Shown: positions 1 through 12,796, numbered from the stretch's first letter. The stretch: DNA of 64,000 nt from Coleophoma eucalyptorum (GCA_026120035.1 JALRME010000002.1:2356001-2420000), one strand, 5' to 3'. Translations and numbers: made by a program. Notes: generated by a model from the letters alone, not told the origin.

Positions 1-360
1 TCTCGCCTCGCCGCCATTACGAAGAAATTGTCTGTTTGCAGATTTAAACACTCAGGAGAAAGGACATCTGGTATTAGGAGAATTCCAATAACAGCAGCAG
101 CTATGCAACCTTGCCTTTGATCTTCTCCATGTTCTTTATTGATCGCGCTTTGTTGAGTGATTGAAAGGAGATAATGATTACGGAAGACGCGTTCGGATAA
201 GGGAGAAATTTAGCGTGCAGCCTTGTCTAAAATTCCTGAGACAAGGCGGACAATAAGTAAATATTCACATCTCCAACGACTCGTGGCACGGCTTGGTGGA
301 TGATTATATCACACCGCTCTTACATGGATGCTAACGTGCATGTTTACACTGTGACCGACG
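1..360. other. Upstream region of the helicase gene
   Basis: No coding region is evident. It should contain the promoter and 5' leader of the helicase that starts at 361, but I see no motif I would name. Confidence 0.5.
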
Positions 361-3300
361 ATGGTCAAGAAAGGGCAATCAAAAGGCGGCAAGCCAGGTG
401 GGGGTGGAGGCGCAAAGAAACCCTCACCAGCAACTGGAGGTGACGACAGCTTTATCGTGTTTTCTAATTCCGACAAAGATCCTAAGCCGAGAAAGGCTCC
501 AAATCCAAATGCTGGATCATCCTCAACAGGTGCCTCTGGGCCCGATGCAATTCTTGGGGAAGCACCAAAACGACCAGACGTGAAAAAGCTAATAGGCGGC
601 GCCTCATGGACCGGCAAATTGCCCGTTAACATGCTCTCTGAACATTGTCAAAAGCAGAGATGGGAAAAGCCAGAGTATACGATGGTATGGTTTCCACGAA
701 TTTGGATGTGCGCTGCTAACTTAAGCAGATGAAAACGTCAGAGGGATTTTCGTCCATGGTTATCTTGAAATCGAAGAATCCGAAAACCCAAGAGCTCGTT
801 CAACTACCCCCTTTCAAATTGCCTCCAACACACAAATACCTTGCAGCAAAACCTACTGCGCTCGAGGCCCGACATTTTGCTGCCACATATGCTTTATTCC
901 GGGTCTGCAGCATGCGAAACATACATATGATGATGCCACCCGACTATCGAGATCTTTGGAAGGGCGAATTCGAGGTTCTGAAGAAAGAAGATGTCAAGGA
1001 AGGTAAAGCATGGATGTATGAAGCAGATCCATTTGCAGCACTGAGGGAGAGAGAGGAGGCGAAGGCAATGATGGAGAAGAAGCGAAAGGAGCGCGATGCT
1101 GCAAGAGAGAAGGCGCAAAATACACCAGGTGGACCAGGAGGAATCAATCTGGCAGTTAGAGGAGGGAGTGTACCTGGTGGTTCTAGTGGTACCAGCAACA
1201 ATATTCACAGAGGCTGGACAAAAGTACCTAAAATCGAGATGGGTAAACGCACTCGGTCGAACGTGGAAAGACTAATCAGGCAACGTGCAATATGGAATCC
1301 GCACGACGTGACCATGTCAGAGTTTCAAAAGCATTCCATCACGAATGAGTTCAAGAATCTGGAATTTCGAGAAAGTCACATCGAGGAAGCTGTGGAAGTG
1401 TGTAAAGATCGCGAAGAAACTCTTGAATGGCTTCTCATCCATGTACCAGAAGACGACTTGCCGCGCTGGGCTTTACCTGAAGGCTATGTCGCCGGTATTA
1501 GCATGGCAAGCAGTGACCTGAAAAGAGAAGGCGCTATCAAGCGATTAGCTGAAAGTGGATATGCTCTTGAGTTATGTAAGCAGATGTTTGACATCAGCAA
1601 TGATGAAGGGGCTGCTGCGGAAGCGCTACAGAAAATCCTTATGTCTAGTGGCCAGGACACAGAGTTGCCCCAAGATGAAGATTCTTGGGATTCAGAAGAG
1701 TCCAAAGAATCCTCTCTGGGCATATGGGAAGAAGAGATGACTGGACTCCAGTCTGTTTTTGGCGAGCAGTTCTCTCAACCTTCGAAGGATGTGTGCAGAA
1801 TTAAGATCAAGCCGGCCAAACGAGGGACCAATGCACCCGTAGAACCGATTATACAACTTCGACGGACTCCGGAATACCCTCAAAAAGTGCCAGTGATCTC
1901 AGTCTATGCTACACTACCGGCCTATATTAGGCTAAGTGTCATGAAACAGGCTCTTAATCATGCAGTAGACAATCTCCTCGGTGAACAAATGGCTTTCTTT
2001 CTCATCGATTGGGTAGAACAGAACTTGTACAGCATCATAGAAAGACCAGGAAAGCTGCGAGAAGTTTCAGCTGCTGCATCAACAGTGAGCGAGATCCAGC
2101 CAATGCGGCGCAAGCGACAAAAGACCTCCAGGCATCCAAGACCAATAAATTGGACTGCCAATGCAAAGAGCAAGGATGACTGGGTGCAACGTCAGACTGA
2201 TCCCAAGTTACAATCTCGTATTGATCAGCGGAAGACCTTACCAGCATGGGAGATGCGTGAAATAATCATTGATACTGTCAACGACCACCAAGTTACTATC
2301 ATTTCTGGAGAGACTGGTTCTGGTAAATCAACTCAGTCTGCTCAGTTCATTCTTGATGATTTGTATCAAAGAGCGCTTGGCGAGGCCACCAAAATCATTT
2401 GCACACAGCCTAGGCGAATTAGTGCGCTGGGTCTTGCAGATCGTGTTAGTGACGAGCGTTGCTCTGCTGTTGGACAAGAAGTCGGATATATCATTCGCGG
2501 CGAATCAAAATCTGCAGCGAATACAAAGATCACGTTTGTAACAACTGGTGTTCTGCTTAGAAGGCTTCAAACCTCTGGCGGAAGTAGTGACGATGTTGTA
2601 GCATCTTTGGCTGATGTTAGTCATGTCATTATCGATGAAGTGCACGAAAGGAGTCTGGATACCGACTTTCTTCTAGTTCTTCTTCGAGATGTCCTGAAAA
2701 AGAGAAAGGATTTAAAGCTTATCTTGATGAGTGCTACTCTAGATGCTGGCGTCTTTGAAGATTACTTCAGAAGTGGCGGCAAAGTCGGCAGGGTTGAGAT
2801 TAGTGGAAGGACGTATCCTGTTGAGGATTATTACCTGGACGATGTGATACGCATGACTGGGTTCAATGCTGGTCGTGGGAGAGTGGATGAAGACAATGAT
2901 GATACTGCAGGAATGGATTCTGATGTAGCTGCTGCCATTCAAAGTATTGGTATGCGAATCAACTATGATCTCGTCGCTCAAACTGTCAAGGAAATTGATG
3001 CAGAGCTTTCCCATACCGGGCAAGAAGGTGGAATTTTGATTTTCATGCCAGGTGTCATGGAGATCAGTCGGACACTAGATTCCTTGCGTATGATACCGAA
3101 TCTACACGCTCTCCCTCTTCATGCAGGTCTTCAATCCGTGGAGCAGCGAAGAGTTTTCCCTCATGCTCCTAAAGGAAAGAGGAAGGTGGTTGTTGCCACG
3201 AACGTGGCAGAAACATCGATTACAATAGATGATATTGTGGCAGTCATTGACTCGGGCCGAGTCAAAGAAACAAGCTACGATCCGCAGAACAATATGCGAA

Positions 3301-4654
3301 AGCTAGAGGAGGTCTGGGCTTCCAGGGCTGCCTGCAAGCAACGTAGAGGCCGTGCTGGTCGTGTACAAGCTGGGAAATGCTATAAGCTATATACTAGAAA
3401 TGCCGAATCGATCAAGATGATGGAGCGACCAGAACCGGAGATTAGGAGAGTTCCGCTTGAGCAGCTTTGCCTGTCTGTGCGTGCTATGGGTATCAAGGCG
3501 GTAGGATCCTTCTTAGCCAGTGCATTAACACCGCCGGAAAGCATGGCCGTTGACGGCGCTATGGATCTCTTAGGGAGGATGGGAGCATTAGACGGAGACG
3601 ACCTTACCGCCCTTGGACGTCATTTATCGATGATGCCGGCCGACCTGAGGTGTGGCAAACTCATGGTATATGGTGCCATGTTTGGTTGTCTCGACGCTTG
3701 CATTGCAATTGCGGGGATTTTAACGATCAAAAGCCCATTCGTGTCTCCTCAAGAGAAGAGAGACGAAGCAAAAGCTGCTAGAGCCCGGTTCTCGAAGAAC
3801 CAAGGTGATTTGATTGGAGATCTTCGTGCATATGAACAGTGGAATGAGATGGTTAGCAGTAGGAGGTATGTATATTTTTGATGTTGTTTAAAACTGTCGA
3901 CTAAATGATTATACTTAGTATGCGACAAGGAGAAATTCGAAACTGGTGTTCAGATAACTTTCTCTCTTACCAAACACTGAACGACATCTCGTCCAATTGT
4001 ACCCAGTATCTCTCATCACTACGTGAGATTGGATTTATACCATCACGAATCTTGCCCTCACTGAACCGCAACAATACAAACACTTCGCTGCTTCGTTCGC
4101 TCTGTGCGGGCGCTTTCAACCCTCAGATAGCTCGTATCGACTTCCCTGAGAAGAAATTTGCGCAGTCTGTCTCTGGCGCCGTTGAATTGGACCCAGAAGC
4201 ACGCACTATTAAGTATTTCAACCAAGAGAATGGACGTGTCTTCGTACATCCTAGCTCAACTCTTTTCGATGCACAAACATTCCCAGGGAATGCGGCTTAC
4301 ATGAGTTACTTCAACAAAATGGCGACTAGCAAGGTTTTCATCCGTGACCTAACTCGTAAGTCACGAGGCTCCATTGGTCTTTCTTTTGCTAATAATTCAA
4401 TAGCATTTAACGCCTATACGGCGCTTCTATTCTCGGGGCCTATTACACTCGATACACTTGGTCGCGGTCTTCTCGTTGATGGCTGGCTGAGATTGAGAGG
4501 ATGGGCCCGCATAGGTGTTTTGGTCAGTCGGCTTAGAGGCATGCTCGACGATGTCTTGGCGAGGAAAATAGATGAGCCCGAGATGGACCTGGGTAGCAAT
4601 GATGTGGTTGAGGTCGTGACAAGACTTGTAGAGTTGGATGGTTTGGATCAGTAG
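361..4654 (+). CDS. UBA-RWD-DEAH box ATP-dependent RNA helicase (DHX57/DHX29/YLR419W-like)
   Basis: Exons 361-684, 729-3865, 3919-4355 and 4404-4654 join in frame to 1382 residues. The order of parts is a basic Gly/Lys-rich N-terminus, a UBA-like segment near residues 310-350, an RWD-like segment from about 440 (EEEMTGLQSVFGEQF), then a superfamily 2 helicase core. The core has motif I GETGSGKST near residue 634, motif II DEVH near 744 (V in place of the A of DEAH), SATLDA, and motif VI KQRRGRAGR. HA2 and OB-fold regions follow. This layout is that of DHX57, budding yeast YLR419W and fission yeast Ucp12, proteins thought to act on RNA, perhaps around ribosomes; the substrate here is not known. 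Intron 3 (4356-4403) is 48 bases without a stop, so its retention would add 16 residues in frame. Very sure of the family, less of the precise orthologue. Confidence 0.93.
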
Positions 4655-7070
4655 GTCTCGCTAGTTGCGTAGGGGATGATTGAGCTTGGCTACTTTCCCA
4701 ACCTTTCAAAATCAAGCTTGGTACTGCGATATAAAAGGGTCTGTCAGTGTAGGCACCGAAGTTTTAGCCTTAGTACATAATTTGTCTAGAGAAATCATAG
4801 AGCGATCTCATCTACACTTTCTGCTGCGAAAAAGTTCATGATATGCAAATTGCCTTGCAAACGCTAAATGATTGGTTGTACATCTGCGTGTTTCGAGACC
4901 TAACGCTGGTATGAGGCTGCAGGGCTCTTGATGATCTCCTGCAGAATGCTTGCAAGCCATCCAATCCATACCAACTCACCAGATCTCCCGCCCTAGGGCT
5001 GCAGATGTGTGAGAGTCCAATCACCTTCCTTGAAAAAGGGGGCTGTCTAAAATAGAGTGATGTTCTAGTAGGAAAAGCTGATTTGTTTCTCAAAATATCG
5101 AAGGCATTGAGCACGGATCCTGTTTAGACAGGTTTATTTCAGGGCATCCATTCACGAGAACTAGCGTTGTCAACAGTCTCCAATGATACGCTGTTCTTGG
5201 TTTCTTCTTCTGCACCGTTGGTCCCTTATGTCGTATTTGTCTGCATTAGTTTTGTTCCAAAGATCGATCCCGATCTTATCACATTCTCCCTTCCTTGCAC
5301 CTTCGGCCCAACCTAGACGGCTTCCCCGTATAAAAAAGCCATCATCCTATTTTCGAGTCTTTATCACATCTCACTTTGCAACGCTTTACCATGCTTTCCT
5401 ATAAACCGGGCGGGTCAACGGTACTCGGCATGCGCAATGATCAGAAGGTCCCATTTTCTTTTTTTCTTTCTGCTCCCCAATATCTTGTCAAATATGCTTT
5501 TTTCTTTGATGACACGCCTGGATTTTCAGGAATGTTGGCTAGATACAGCTTCTCGTATCCGCCGCTGGAAGGAGCCATTGTTTTCTGCACCTGTCCACGA
5601 GCCCGCATCTGCCAGATGCCAATGGGATGGGTTGGAGCAAACATGCCCTCTTCATCTTGTGATAGATGATACTTTTATGTATACATACGACCAAGTGTAA
5701 GGATGCGGAGGTTACAATACTAATGGCTACTGTGAATTGATCACTCCCACTTCCCTGAGGAATGAAATCTGAGAAAGGCTGTTACAGTTGCAGATGTTTT
5801 GAATTCATGCCCACCTAGACCTGAAAGACCTTGGATGGATCCAAGGGCCTGTTACATCGGAAAGCAAGACCGGAACGAATAAACACTGGCGCCGCAAGAG
5901 TAGTGAGATCGTGTCCGAGATCGCTGCTTTCTTTTCACCACGGGAAGCTTTTAAAGGGGAAACCTTTCTCGTCGGCTGCCTTGTCTAAACTGTCTTTATC
6001 AGCTGACACTTGGACTCGGTCTGCATGTCTTGGATGCGGCGTATCAGAATAGATTTACCTTTGCAAGTGATACACTATCATATGAAGACCGCTATTAGCA
6101 CCTGCGGTCCCAATTGGTAGACGGCAAGTGACGGGAAATGGTGTGCTTCATCATACAGCAGTCAGCGAGCCTCGCCATCGTGCGTCCAAGGCTGGATCAG
6201 TATGGCAAAACAAGATTCTATCACTTTATGCTTCTTCATTATTCACCAATCCAAGCTGCCTTCCTCATCCGATGCCTCCTTCAGCCTATGCTCTATGAAA
6301 CGTTCTATTAAAGACAGAAATACAGCATCTCTCATTTATGTACGACACGGCCAATCACAGTTGCTTGCCCTCTCGATGCATAAACCAGTACGTGCTTGAT
6401 GTCACTTGTCTTGCGTTCGTTCCGATGTGTATCAGAATACATACAGTCAGAATCCCTTAGAAGTATCCGTGATTGGGTGCTGGTGTGGTTGCAGAATCGA
6501 ATTTTGTACTCCCCGCGACTTGGAATCTCGTGTGTTGCTTTTGGCCATAAGCGCTCGATGAAGTAAGAGGTCTAATGCATTACTTGGTAATGAGTTAGAG
6601 TTCGGAAATTAAGGCTGCCACTTCGCCCTTCGGTCTAAAGATGCCAGTTATCCCTTCGGGCGCTGCCGTTGAGATTTGCGCTTAGAGTCCTCACTCTTCG
6701 CTGTATCCTTAGGTTCCTCAGCAACACTTGGATGACACTGCCGGGCCCTCTAGAAGTACTCAACAGTCCCCATCAATGGTCTTGATGATTAAATTACATG
6801 ACAATGCCTCACATAATCTTGTCGTCAGCCTGCAATATTATATCACTATGATGCTAGAACATGTTTGACAATAGCCATGATTTCTGATAGCCGCAGCTGC
6901 AGAGGTATAATAAGATATTGTAGGTGTGTAATAAATACAAGTGCTGTAAAGAAATTCGACAATGGACAAAAGGTCAAGATGCACCTTCTGTACTCGGCAG
7001 CAATTCTATTCCTTCGAATCGGGCCACATGATCTAGTCCGACAAGAAAACCACAGCCGCTACCCAGAAAA
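4655..7070. other. Gene-poor stretch, no supported gene
   Basis: About 2.4 kb with only short, overlapping open frames on both strands that lack a good start context or a splice pattern. It holds the helicase 3' flank and pyrimidine-rich runs near 5455-5475. I see no transposon ends or tRNA. Confidence 0.5.
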
Positions 7071-7343
7071 CTACTTGGAGTTCGAAGTTTTGGAACCAGT
7101 TTGAAGATTGCTGTCAGCAGGGCTAAAGATAGAGCAGTCTTCTATTAGCGATACAAACTGGAAAATGAAGAAGAGAAGATTGGGGAACGGCCAGTTGGTA
7201 AGAGCTACGTACCCTCCACCCCAAGTGCATTCACAAGGCGATTTGGTGCAACCATCACACGTAGACTTGTCCTTGTCTGCAGTGATGTCGAATGGCGAGC
7301 ACGAGTATGTAGAATTCACTTCGAATTTTGTGGAGTTTCCCAT
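7071..7343 (-). CDS. Small CDxC-CxC-GGG family protein, copy A (unrecognised family)
   Basis: Two exons on the minus strand, 7343-7213 and 7122-7071, give a 60-residue protein. The start lies in an excellent context (CCACCATGG). A Ser/Thr/Asn-rich N-terminus leads into CDGCTKSPCECTWGG, where the intron falls after the second base of a glycine codon (donor GTACGT). I chose the acceptor ending TCTTTAG because it follows a GCTAAT branch point and leaves an open 17-residue tail ending KTSNSK. A nearer acceptor, TTTTCCAG, would stop after GGLYR. A 5' leader intron is plausible at about 7397-7460. There is no signal peptide or membrane segment in the spliced form. Copies at 10.4 and 12.9 kb share the cysteine motif and the intron position, which is the main evidence that this is a gene. 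I assign no function. Confidence 0.62.
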   Translation of the reverse strand: MGNSTKFEVNSTYSCSPFDITADKDKSTCDGCTKSPCECTWGGGYVALTNWPFPNLLFFIFQFVSLIEDCSIFSPADSNLQTGSKTSNSK

Positions 7344-10300
7344 GGTGGATAGCTACGATGGTGCTTTCTTGGTTTGGAGGAAGTCTGTACACTGAGCTGC
7401 TGTGGAACGGTAGGTTAGATCGATGAAATGACTTCGAAAGAAAGATGGGGGATGATCTTACTGAACAGAGAAGTATAGAGCCCTCGGGTTAACAGAATAT
7501 TATGTGTTGGCGGATGAGAGAGTAGCGCTCTGCTTTGACAGTGTAGATTGAAAGAAAGTCTTCACCAAAGGCTTGCAGAGACTTTCTGTAAGTCCCTGAT
7601 GTGGAAACGAGATAGGAGAACGTTCACACAGGTAGAAAGACACTTCAAACAGTGGTATCAAAGGTAAGTTTTGAGAGGTGCAGCTGGTTTAGATGAAGCG
7701 TTATTCTCAAGTAAGAGTATGTGAAGAGAGGGTGAATATGAGCGAGGGAAGAAAGGTAGTGGGAGGGAGAGGAGATATAACAGAGAGAAGGAAGTCAACC
7801 CACAAGACAACCCTAGCTACATCAAATTGCAGGAATGTCATTAGATCCACCATGCTCTTAGAAAAGTTCCCAGGTCAGCGAACAAGCTCCAATTTTGCAT
7901 TAGGCCCCAATGTTCAGACAGGGACTCTGCAGCTGCCATCATGACATTACTTGAGCTATAGCATGGTGTCTGAAGGCGAAGGGGTGGTCAATCCACAATT
8001 CCAGCGCTAGTGATGCAATCTCTCCTTCTTATTGAACCTTCTGCACATAATTCTCTTAAGCTGGGCTTCTTGTGAGTGAAATAATATAGGCTTGGCAAGA
8101 ACAAAATTGGTGTTTGATCTCCCATGCCATTTCCACGTTCAGCTCCGCTAGATACCGAAAGCGCTCCTCGAAAAAAGGAAGAAAGCGAATTTCCGCCTTG
8201 GTCAGGTAGGCCGAATTGTCGTATGTTATGCAATCCAAACTGCTTCTCATCGTCGATCCAGATGACTCAAATGGTAGTTTAATTTCACACTGTATGTTCG
8301 CAACCCCGGCCTAGTATTTCTCCAACAGCGATCTAGGCAATTCGCAGACAGTGATGTTTCTTTTTCTTGAACTATCTGACTATACTCCTTTCCGATTTGT
8401 CCAATCTCTCTGCCTAGCGTCTGCCGTTATCGGTCCTGGCTGGACCAGGAGTATGTTGCAGGGGGCTAGAGGATTGAAGGATGAAGAGAGAGCATCAAGG
8501 TGAGAGTGAAAGAGCGATCTAAACGAGCATTCATTACAACTCTTCTTAGCACAATATATTTCTTCAGCAAGGGCGTGACATTATATCAAAGACTGGGATA
8601 GGACAGACACCACTATGGGCAAGTCCAGACAAGAGACTCGGTCGAGCAGACAATCGGTAATTGACCAGGACTGGGCGGCATCTTGACGACGTCAGCGGCT
8701 CTAGGAGGAGTTCATAGCGGTCGCAAGAGTCCATAACCAGCAAACATAGAGTGGCACCCGTTCGCGAGGATAATGCCACCCAGCACCTGCCTTGGAAATA
8801 GCGAGCCATCAGCTCGCTTAATTTCCATGCGCGTTACTGAGCAGTGAGCAAAACAGAGATGCGAGGGTTTCTATCTCGCCCCTCATCTACTTTGCTCCAC
8901 TTGTATTCGGCTACAGTGTTGCGATGGCTTTGGGCCTGAGACTGTATGAAGGGTATGCGTGAGTTTTCTGCTGAGTCGTCACGAGCCTGAAACAGGGTGG
9001 GATTGGCACTGGCACTTGTTGCTTTTCTGTAGTTCCAAGGACGAGCAGACATAGGGCGCTTAGATGGAGCCGATCTAGTGGGGGTGGCAAGAAGACCAAC
9101 CGCCGTCAACCCGTGCGGCGAAATCATTTGGAGGCTGACAGCGGGAAGAGGATCTCGAAGCTTCGACAGCACACCCTGGCCTCGGCAATAGTCAGGAGTT
9201 TGGCCCGAGTAGAGCAGCAACCGGGCAAGCCTACCACTTGAAATGCGATACCGTACCCCATGACCACGGCTTTATCGAATTGACTTAATTTCGGGGGACG
9301 GGGGCGGGGAGAACGGTCCTGCTTCATTACATCAAATGACAGCTGATTTATACTCTGGCCAGGCTTGGGACCTGAACGACCGCTTGTCTCTTCGGGCTTT
9401 TTAGCCGGGCAGCGAATAATGATGCAAACTGACGGACAAGCCTGCTGGTTTTGACACCGGTAATTTGGACATTGTGCAATTATACTCGAAAAATGGTAAG
9501 TGCTTACTTGCGGTACGCTAGTCATTATACTGGGAAAATGGTAAGTGCTTACTTGCGGTACGCTAGTATCTAACATCAGAGCACAGATCGACGCAGGTGA
9601 AGTGAAGTGGCATGGAGAACCCTGTCCGCGCCTTACCGGATGCTCAATCCGCCCTTCCGCAAACGGCTGGGCCCACGTGAGGAATAAACACTGACGGGAA
9701 ACAGGAACCGATGCGCCAAACCAGCGCGCACTTGACTGCCAGATATGACGATGATTGCCAGACTCCCGACCGGTCATATCACCTATCCAGGATGGTTCCT
9801 TGTGGAAGCCATTGGCTTGAGGAATGTGGAGGCGAAACCACCGCCGGGGTTCGTTTACCCTTGCAGTGCAGTTCTATTCTGTGCTCTGCACATCCCGCTC
9901 GTTATGCCTGCTATCATTGCACCAACCGAGCCCATACATAATGATTTGTCTCGCTACCCCTTTAGCTGCCTCACTTCCCCCTCCCCACCTCGTCTTGACT
10001 GAAAGCCGGAGGCTTCTGGTATCTCTCTGCATAACCCTTCTAAGCCTGCTAAATATACTGGGCTTCATTTAGAGAGAAGTATAGATTGACCGGAGCACTA
10101 TCAGGAAACCTCAAGATTTTAGGAAAGTCTATTATATCTAGATACGGGACATAGCTGCGTCCCATTTCAGGATTTGTTGTTGCTCTAGCGACGGGGTCCA
10201 ATACTTGGAAATAAACGTTCCGTAAAGTCTAAGCTGCCGATAGAAAGAAAGATGGAGCATATGAAGGACGCTTTCTCTCTTTAGTTGCAACAGGTGCTAT

Positions 10301-10397
10301 GGCTCGACAGGAAGTGTATCATCATCCATATCAAAGCAAGATTTAGTCGACGCAGATATTGAATCGCCACATGGCTGCTGGATAGATGCTTCGAATT
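7344..10397. other. Gene-poor stretch between small-gene copies A and B
   Basis: About 3 kb without a convincing gene. Purine-rich tracts occur at 7700-7800. A 45-base tandem duplication sits at 9479-9568 inside a 217-codon minus-strand frame (9124-9777) that I do not accept as a gene. A minus-strand frame at 8056-8250 has a weak resemblance to the N-terminal half of copy C. The promoter of copy A should lie just above 7343. Confidence 0.45.
9479..9568. repeat. 45-bp tandem duplication
   Basis: Units 9479-9523 and 9524-9568 are nearly identical. Both contain AAATGGTAAGTGCTTACTTG and then CGGTACGCTAGT; the few mismatches lie near the start of the unit and at its last base. The period is exactly 45 bases, a multiple of three, so the minus-strand open frame is not broken (it reads SVPQVSTYHF twice). 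Confidence 0.9.
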
Positions 10398-10765
10398 TTA
10401 CTTCGAAATGTGAACAGCACTGAGATAACGATCTTTGTTCCCACCCCTAGAGATAGAGCAATGACCGGTTAGCAAAGGAAAGCAATATACAGTGGAGAAA
10501 ACCAAGCGAGAAGAGGTGTTTTCAATGCTTACCCTCCGCCAGCAGTACATATGCAACTTGATCTTAAGCAACGGTCGCAGATAGGCCTTTGCTTCGTTGG
10601 ATTTGTGCGATTGTGTATCGAGAATGGCGGGGACGAGAAGCAGAAGACGAAGGAGGCGGGGAAGAAGGAGGCGGAGAAGGAGGTGGAGAAAGAGGGGTCA
10701 GCCGTTTTGCGAAACTCAGAGAATATAGTTGGATGTCTACTGCTCGCTGTATCGATTGAGATCAT
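10398..10765 (-). CDS. Small CDxC-CxC-GGG family protein, copy B (unrecognised family)
   Basis: Exons 10765-10533 and 10446-10398 on the minus strand give 93 residues. The N-terminal part is Ser/Phe-rich, followed by ICDRCLRSSCICTAGG. The intron then begins after the second base of a glycine codon (donor GTAAGC, branch GCTAACC, acceptor CTCTAG). The second exon supplies a hydrophilic tail (GGNKDRYLSAVHISK). Reading through the donor would stop at once (GGG then TAA), so splicing decides the C-terminus. The frame extends upstream to 10864, but a likely leader intron (GTGAGT to TTGCAG, about 10784-10836) makes the ATG at 10765 the better start. There is no clear signal peptide; the Phe/Ser-rich stretch is moderately hydrophobic. 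Function unknown. Confidence 0.58.
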
Positions 10766-11910
10766 CTTATGCCTTGAGTTTCTCTGCAAAATCTGGTCCT
10801 GACAATAAGTATCGTAAAGAATGAAAAAGGACTCACTGTTGCGGCTTCGACGATGTCGTTTCATTCAAATAAGATAACCAAGGAAGGGATGTTTGCTTCA
10901 AAACCGTAGTTGATTGGCTTGGGGTATTATCAGAGTATGGGTTTATTTTAATGGTTTAAGGGAGGCATAATAATACGAAACAGGAATTAAAGGAGGAAGC
11001 TATTCAGATCTGATACCTCCTACCCCATTAGTGCGCTCCTCCCCCTTCCTATCTCCCAAATATAGTATCTACTACGATTAGGTTTTCTCCGGAGATTATA
11101 CACGACGTGAACAGGTAGCAATGAACAGCACTATTCGGCCACTAGAGTATCAAAATCTCCTGAGAAGGTTCTAAATGGTCAGTGGATTAGAATAGTTCTG
11201 ATTGATATATGCAGTTAGAACTACACTGCTCTATCTGACTAACCTTTTTGGTCCTTGTCAGGGTCGACTTCGAAGGCCATTCTGTAACTTTAAGGATCCC
11301 GAAAATAACCAGCCCTAGTGTCTTGGCCGCTATCTTGTCTCGTAGAGCAGAGTGATCGTAAAGCAAGGAAGTGAAATGAACGTGGGCATATCATCAAAGA
11401 GTCCCGCGTTCTATATTTATGAAGTTCCGGTACTATAAATACTCCTCGCTAGGACGGCCGATTCTATTGTTAAACTTTGAAGCGGTTGACAGAGCAATAT
11501 TGCGAGCCGGGGAATAAGTCATGATGCTTATGTGAAGGAGTAAAAATCAGAGCCGTCGAAACTTGTCATTTACCCCTTCTCCAGTTACGAAGTGATGTGC
11601 GCATATTGAGGAAGCCTGGCTTGTTTGTTATCTACCCCGAGACCCTTCGCCCCTACCATGGTCAAACCAGCATCAATTCCCTCGACATTAGTGAGTAGTT
11701 ACTGTTTTTCAATGAGTACCAGCATAGATTCCATAGACTTCAGCAACTGGCTGTAACTGTACTCTACTAGCCCCTGAGCCGAGCAGGAGCGGCTGGTCTC
11801 GCACCGGACCTCGATAATGAGACGGCTAAGATAGATTTCCGCACCTCAGCGACAGCTCCTCTTCAATTCCGAGTCAGTACGGATGCCAATGCACTCAGCA
11901 ACTGGCTGCT

Positions 11911-11937
11911 TGCTACTCGACCATGGTCGAGCCAGCA
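11911..11937. repeat. 16-bp perfect palindrome with flanking partial arms
   Basis: Bases 11916-11931 read CTCGACCATGGTCGAG, a perfect palindrome. Outside it, TGCT (11911-11914) and AGCA (11934-11937) can pair as an extension across a small mismatch. A diverged relative of the right half and what follows occurs at about 11657-11705 (ACCATGGTCAAACCAGCAT). Confidence 0.8.
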
Positions 11938-12768
11938 TGGGTGCCCTTGACTCCAGCGACTACTGGGCGGCTCTCGTAACTGCAGTGGATTAACAGAGCC
12001 GCATGCCGGTCTCACAGCATCACGCGTGCAGATCGTGCCATCCTTCCTTAGGACATTGCAGTCTCGTGGTGCATAGGGCGGCAGGAGGTTCTCGGCACGC
12101 TTCTGTGGGTTGTGTGAGTCTGGTTGATGTGATGCAAGGCTAGTAATGATGCAAGGCGGCACGCAAACGGGTAGTGGCCCGGGGCATGTTGCAGCCGCAC
12201 GATAAGGTAGTACCATACTCCACCTTTGACCCGAATCAGGGGGTGCCATGCGGGGAAACCAGGGCTAGGCGCCGCTGGACGCTGATCTGACGTCGTCGGC
12301 ACTCGTCTGGCGACAGGATTAGCAAACAGCCTTTTGATGGGCTCCCTAGATGATCGGGTTGTATTCTGAAGAAATAAAGTCGACCCATTGGCTTACACAG
12401 TGAAGATGAAAAGATGAATTGACTTTGGAAGAAGTCGTCGACCGCCGGTATCTGCCGATGAACACACTTGGAAACCAAAAGCAGGCCCGGCCATCTTTGT
12501 CCAATCACGATAGTCATACACTATTGATCTCGATGCCCTTGAAGCAGAACACCAGACTGGGATTGTTTATTTCCAAGGTATTGTACGTGAGTGGTAGGTA
12601 AAGGTGTATTGGGAAGAACTATAAAAGGAGCGCAACTTAAAAAAAATCCCTATGAATGACCTAAAGAACATCAATGGTGAAGTCTCTTCATTGTCTCGTT
12701 AAATCGTGATTAAGCATCCTCGCCCTTTTGCCCTTATATGGCCCAGGCTATAAGTATATAGTACTGAG

Positions 12769-12796
12769 CGAAACGCTGTCAACGGGCAGCGTTTCG
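12769..12796. repeat. Perfect 10-bp inverted repeat, 8-base loop
   Basis: CGAAACGCTG (12769-12778) and CAGCGTTTCG (12787-12796) are exact complements around TCAACGGG. It lies about 110 bases beyond the stop codon of copy C. It could form an RNA hairpin in the 3' untranslated region or be a protein-binding palindrome; the sequence alone does not decide. Confidence 0.8.

Noticed and set aside
9124..9777. 217-codon minus-strand open frame
   Set aside because: No recognisable domain, no splice or start support, overlaps other open frames in GC-rich DNA; kept only as a repeat observation.
11863..12517. Overlapping minus-strand open frames of 84-128 codons
   Set aside because: Unbiased composition with many Pro/Arg/Ser codons from GC-rich sequence; no conserved feature.
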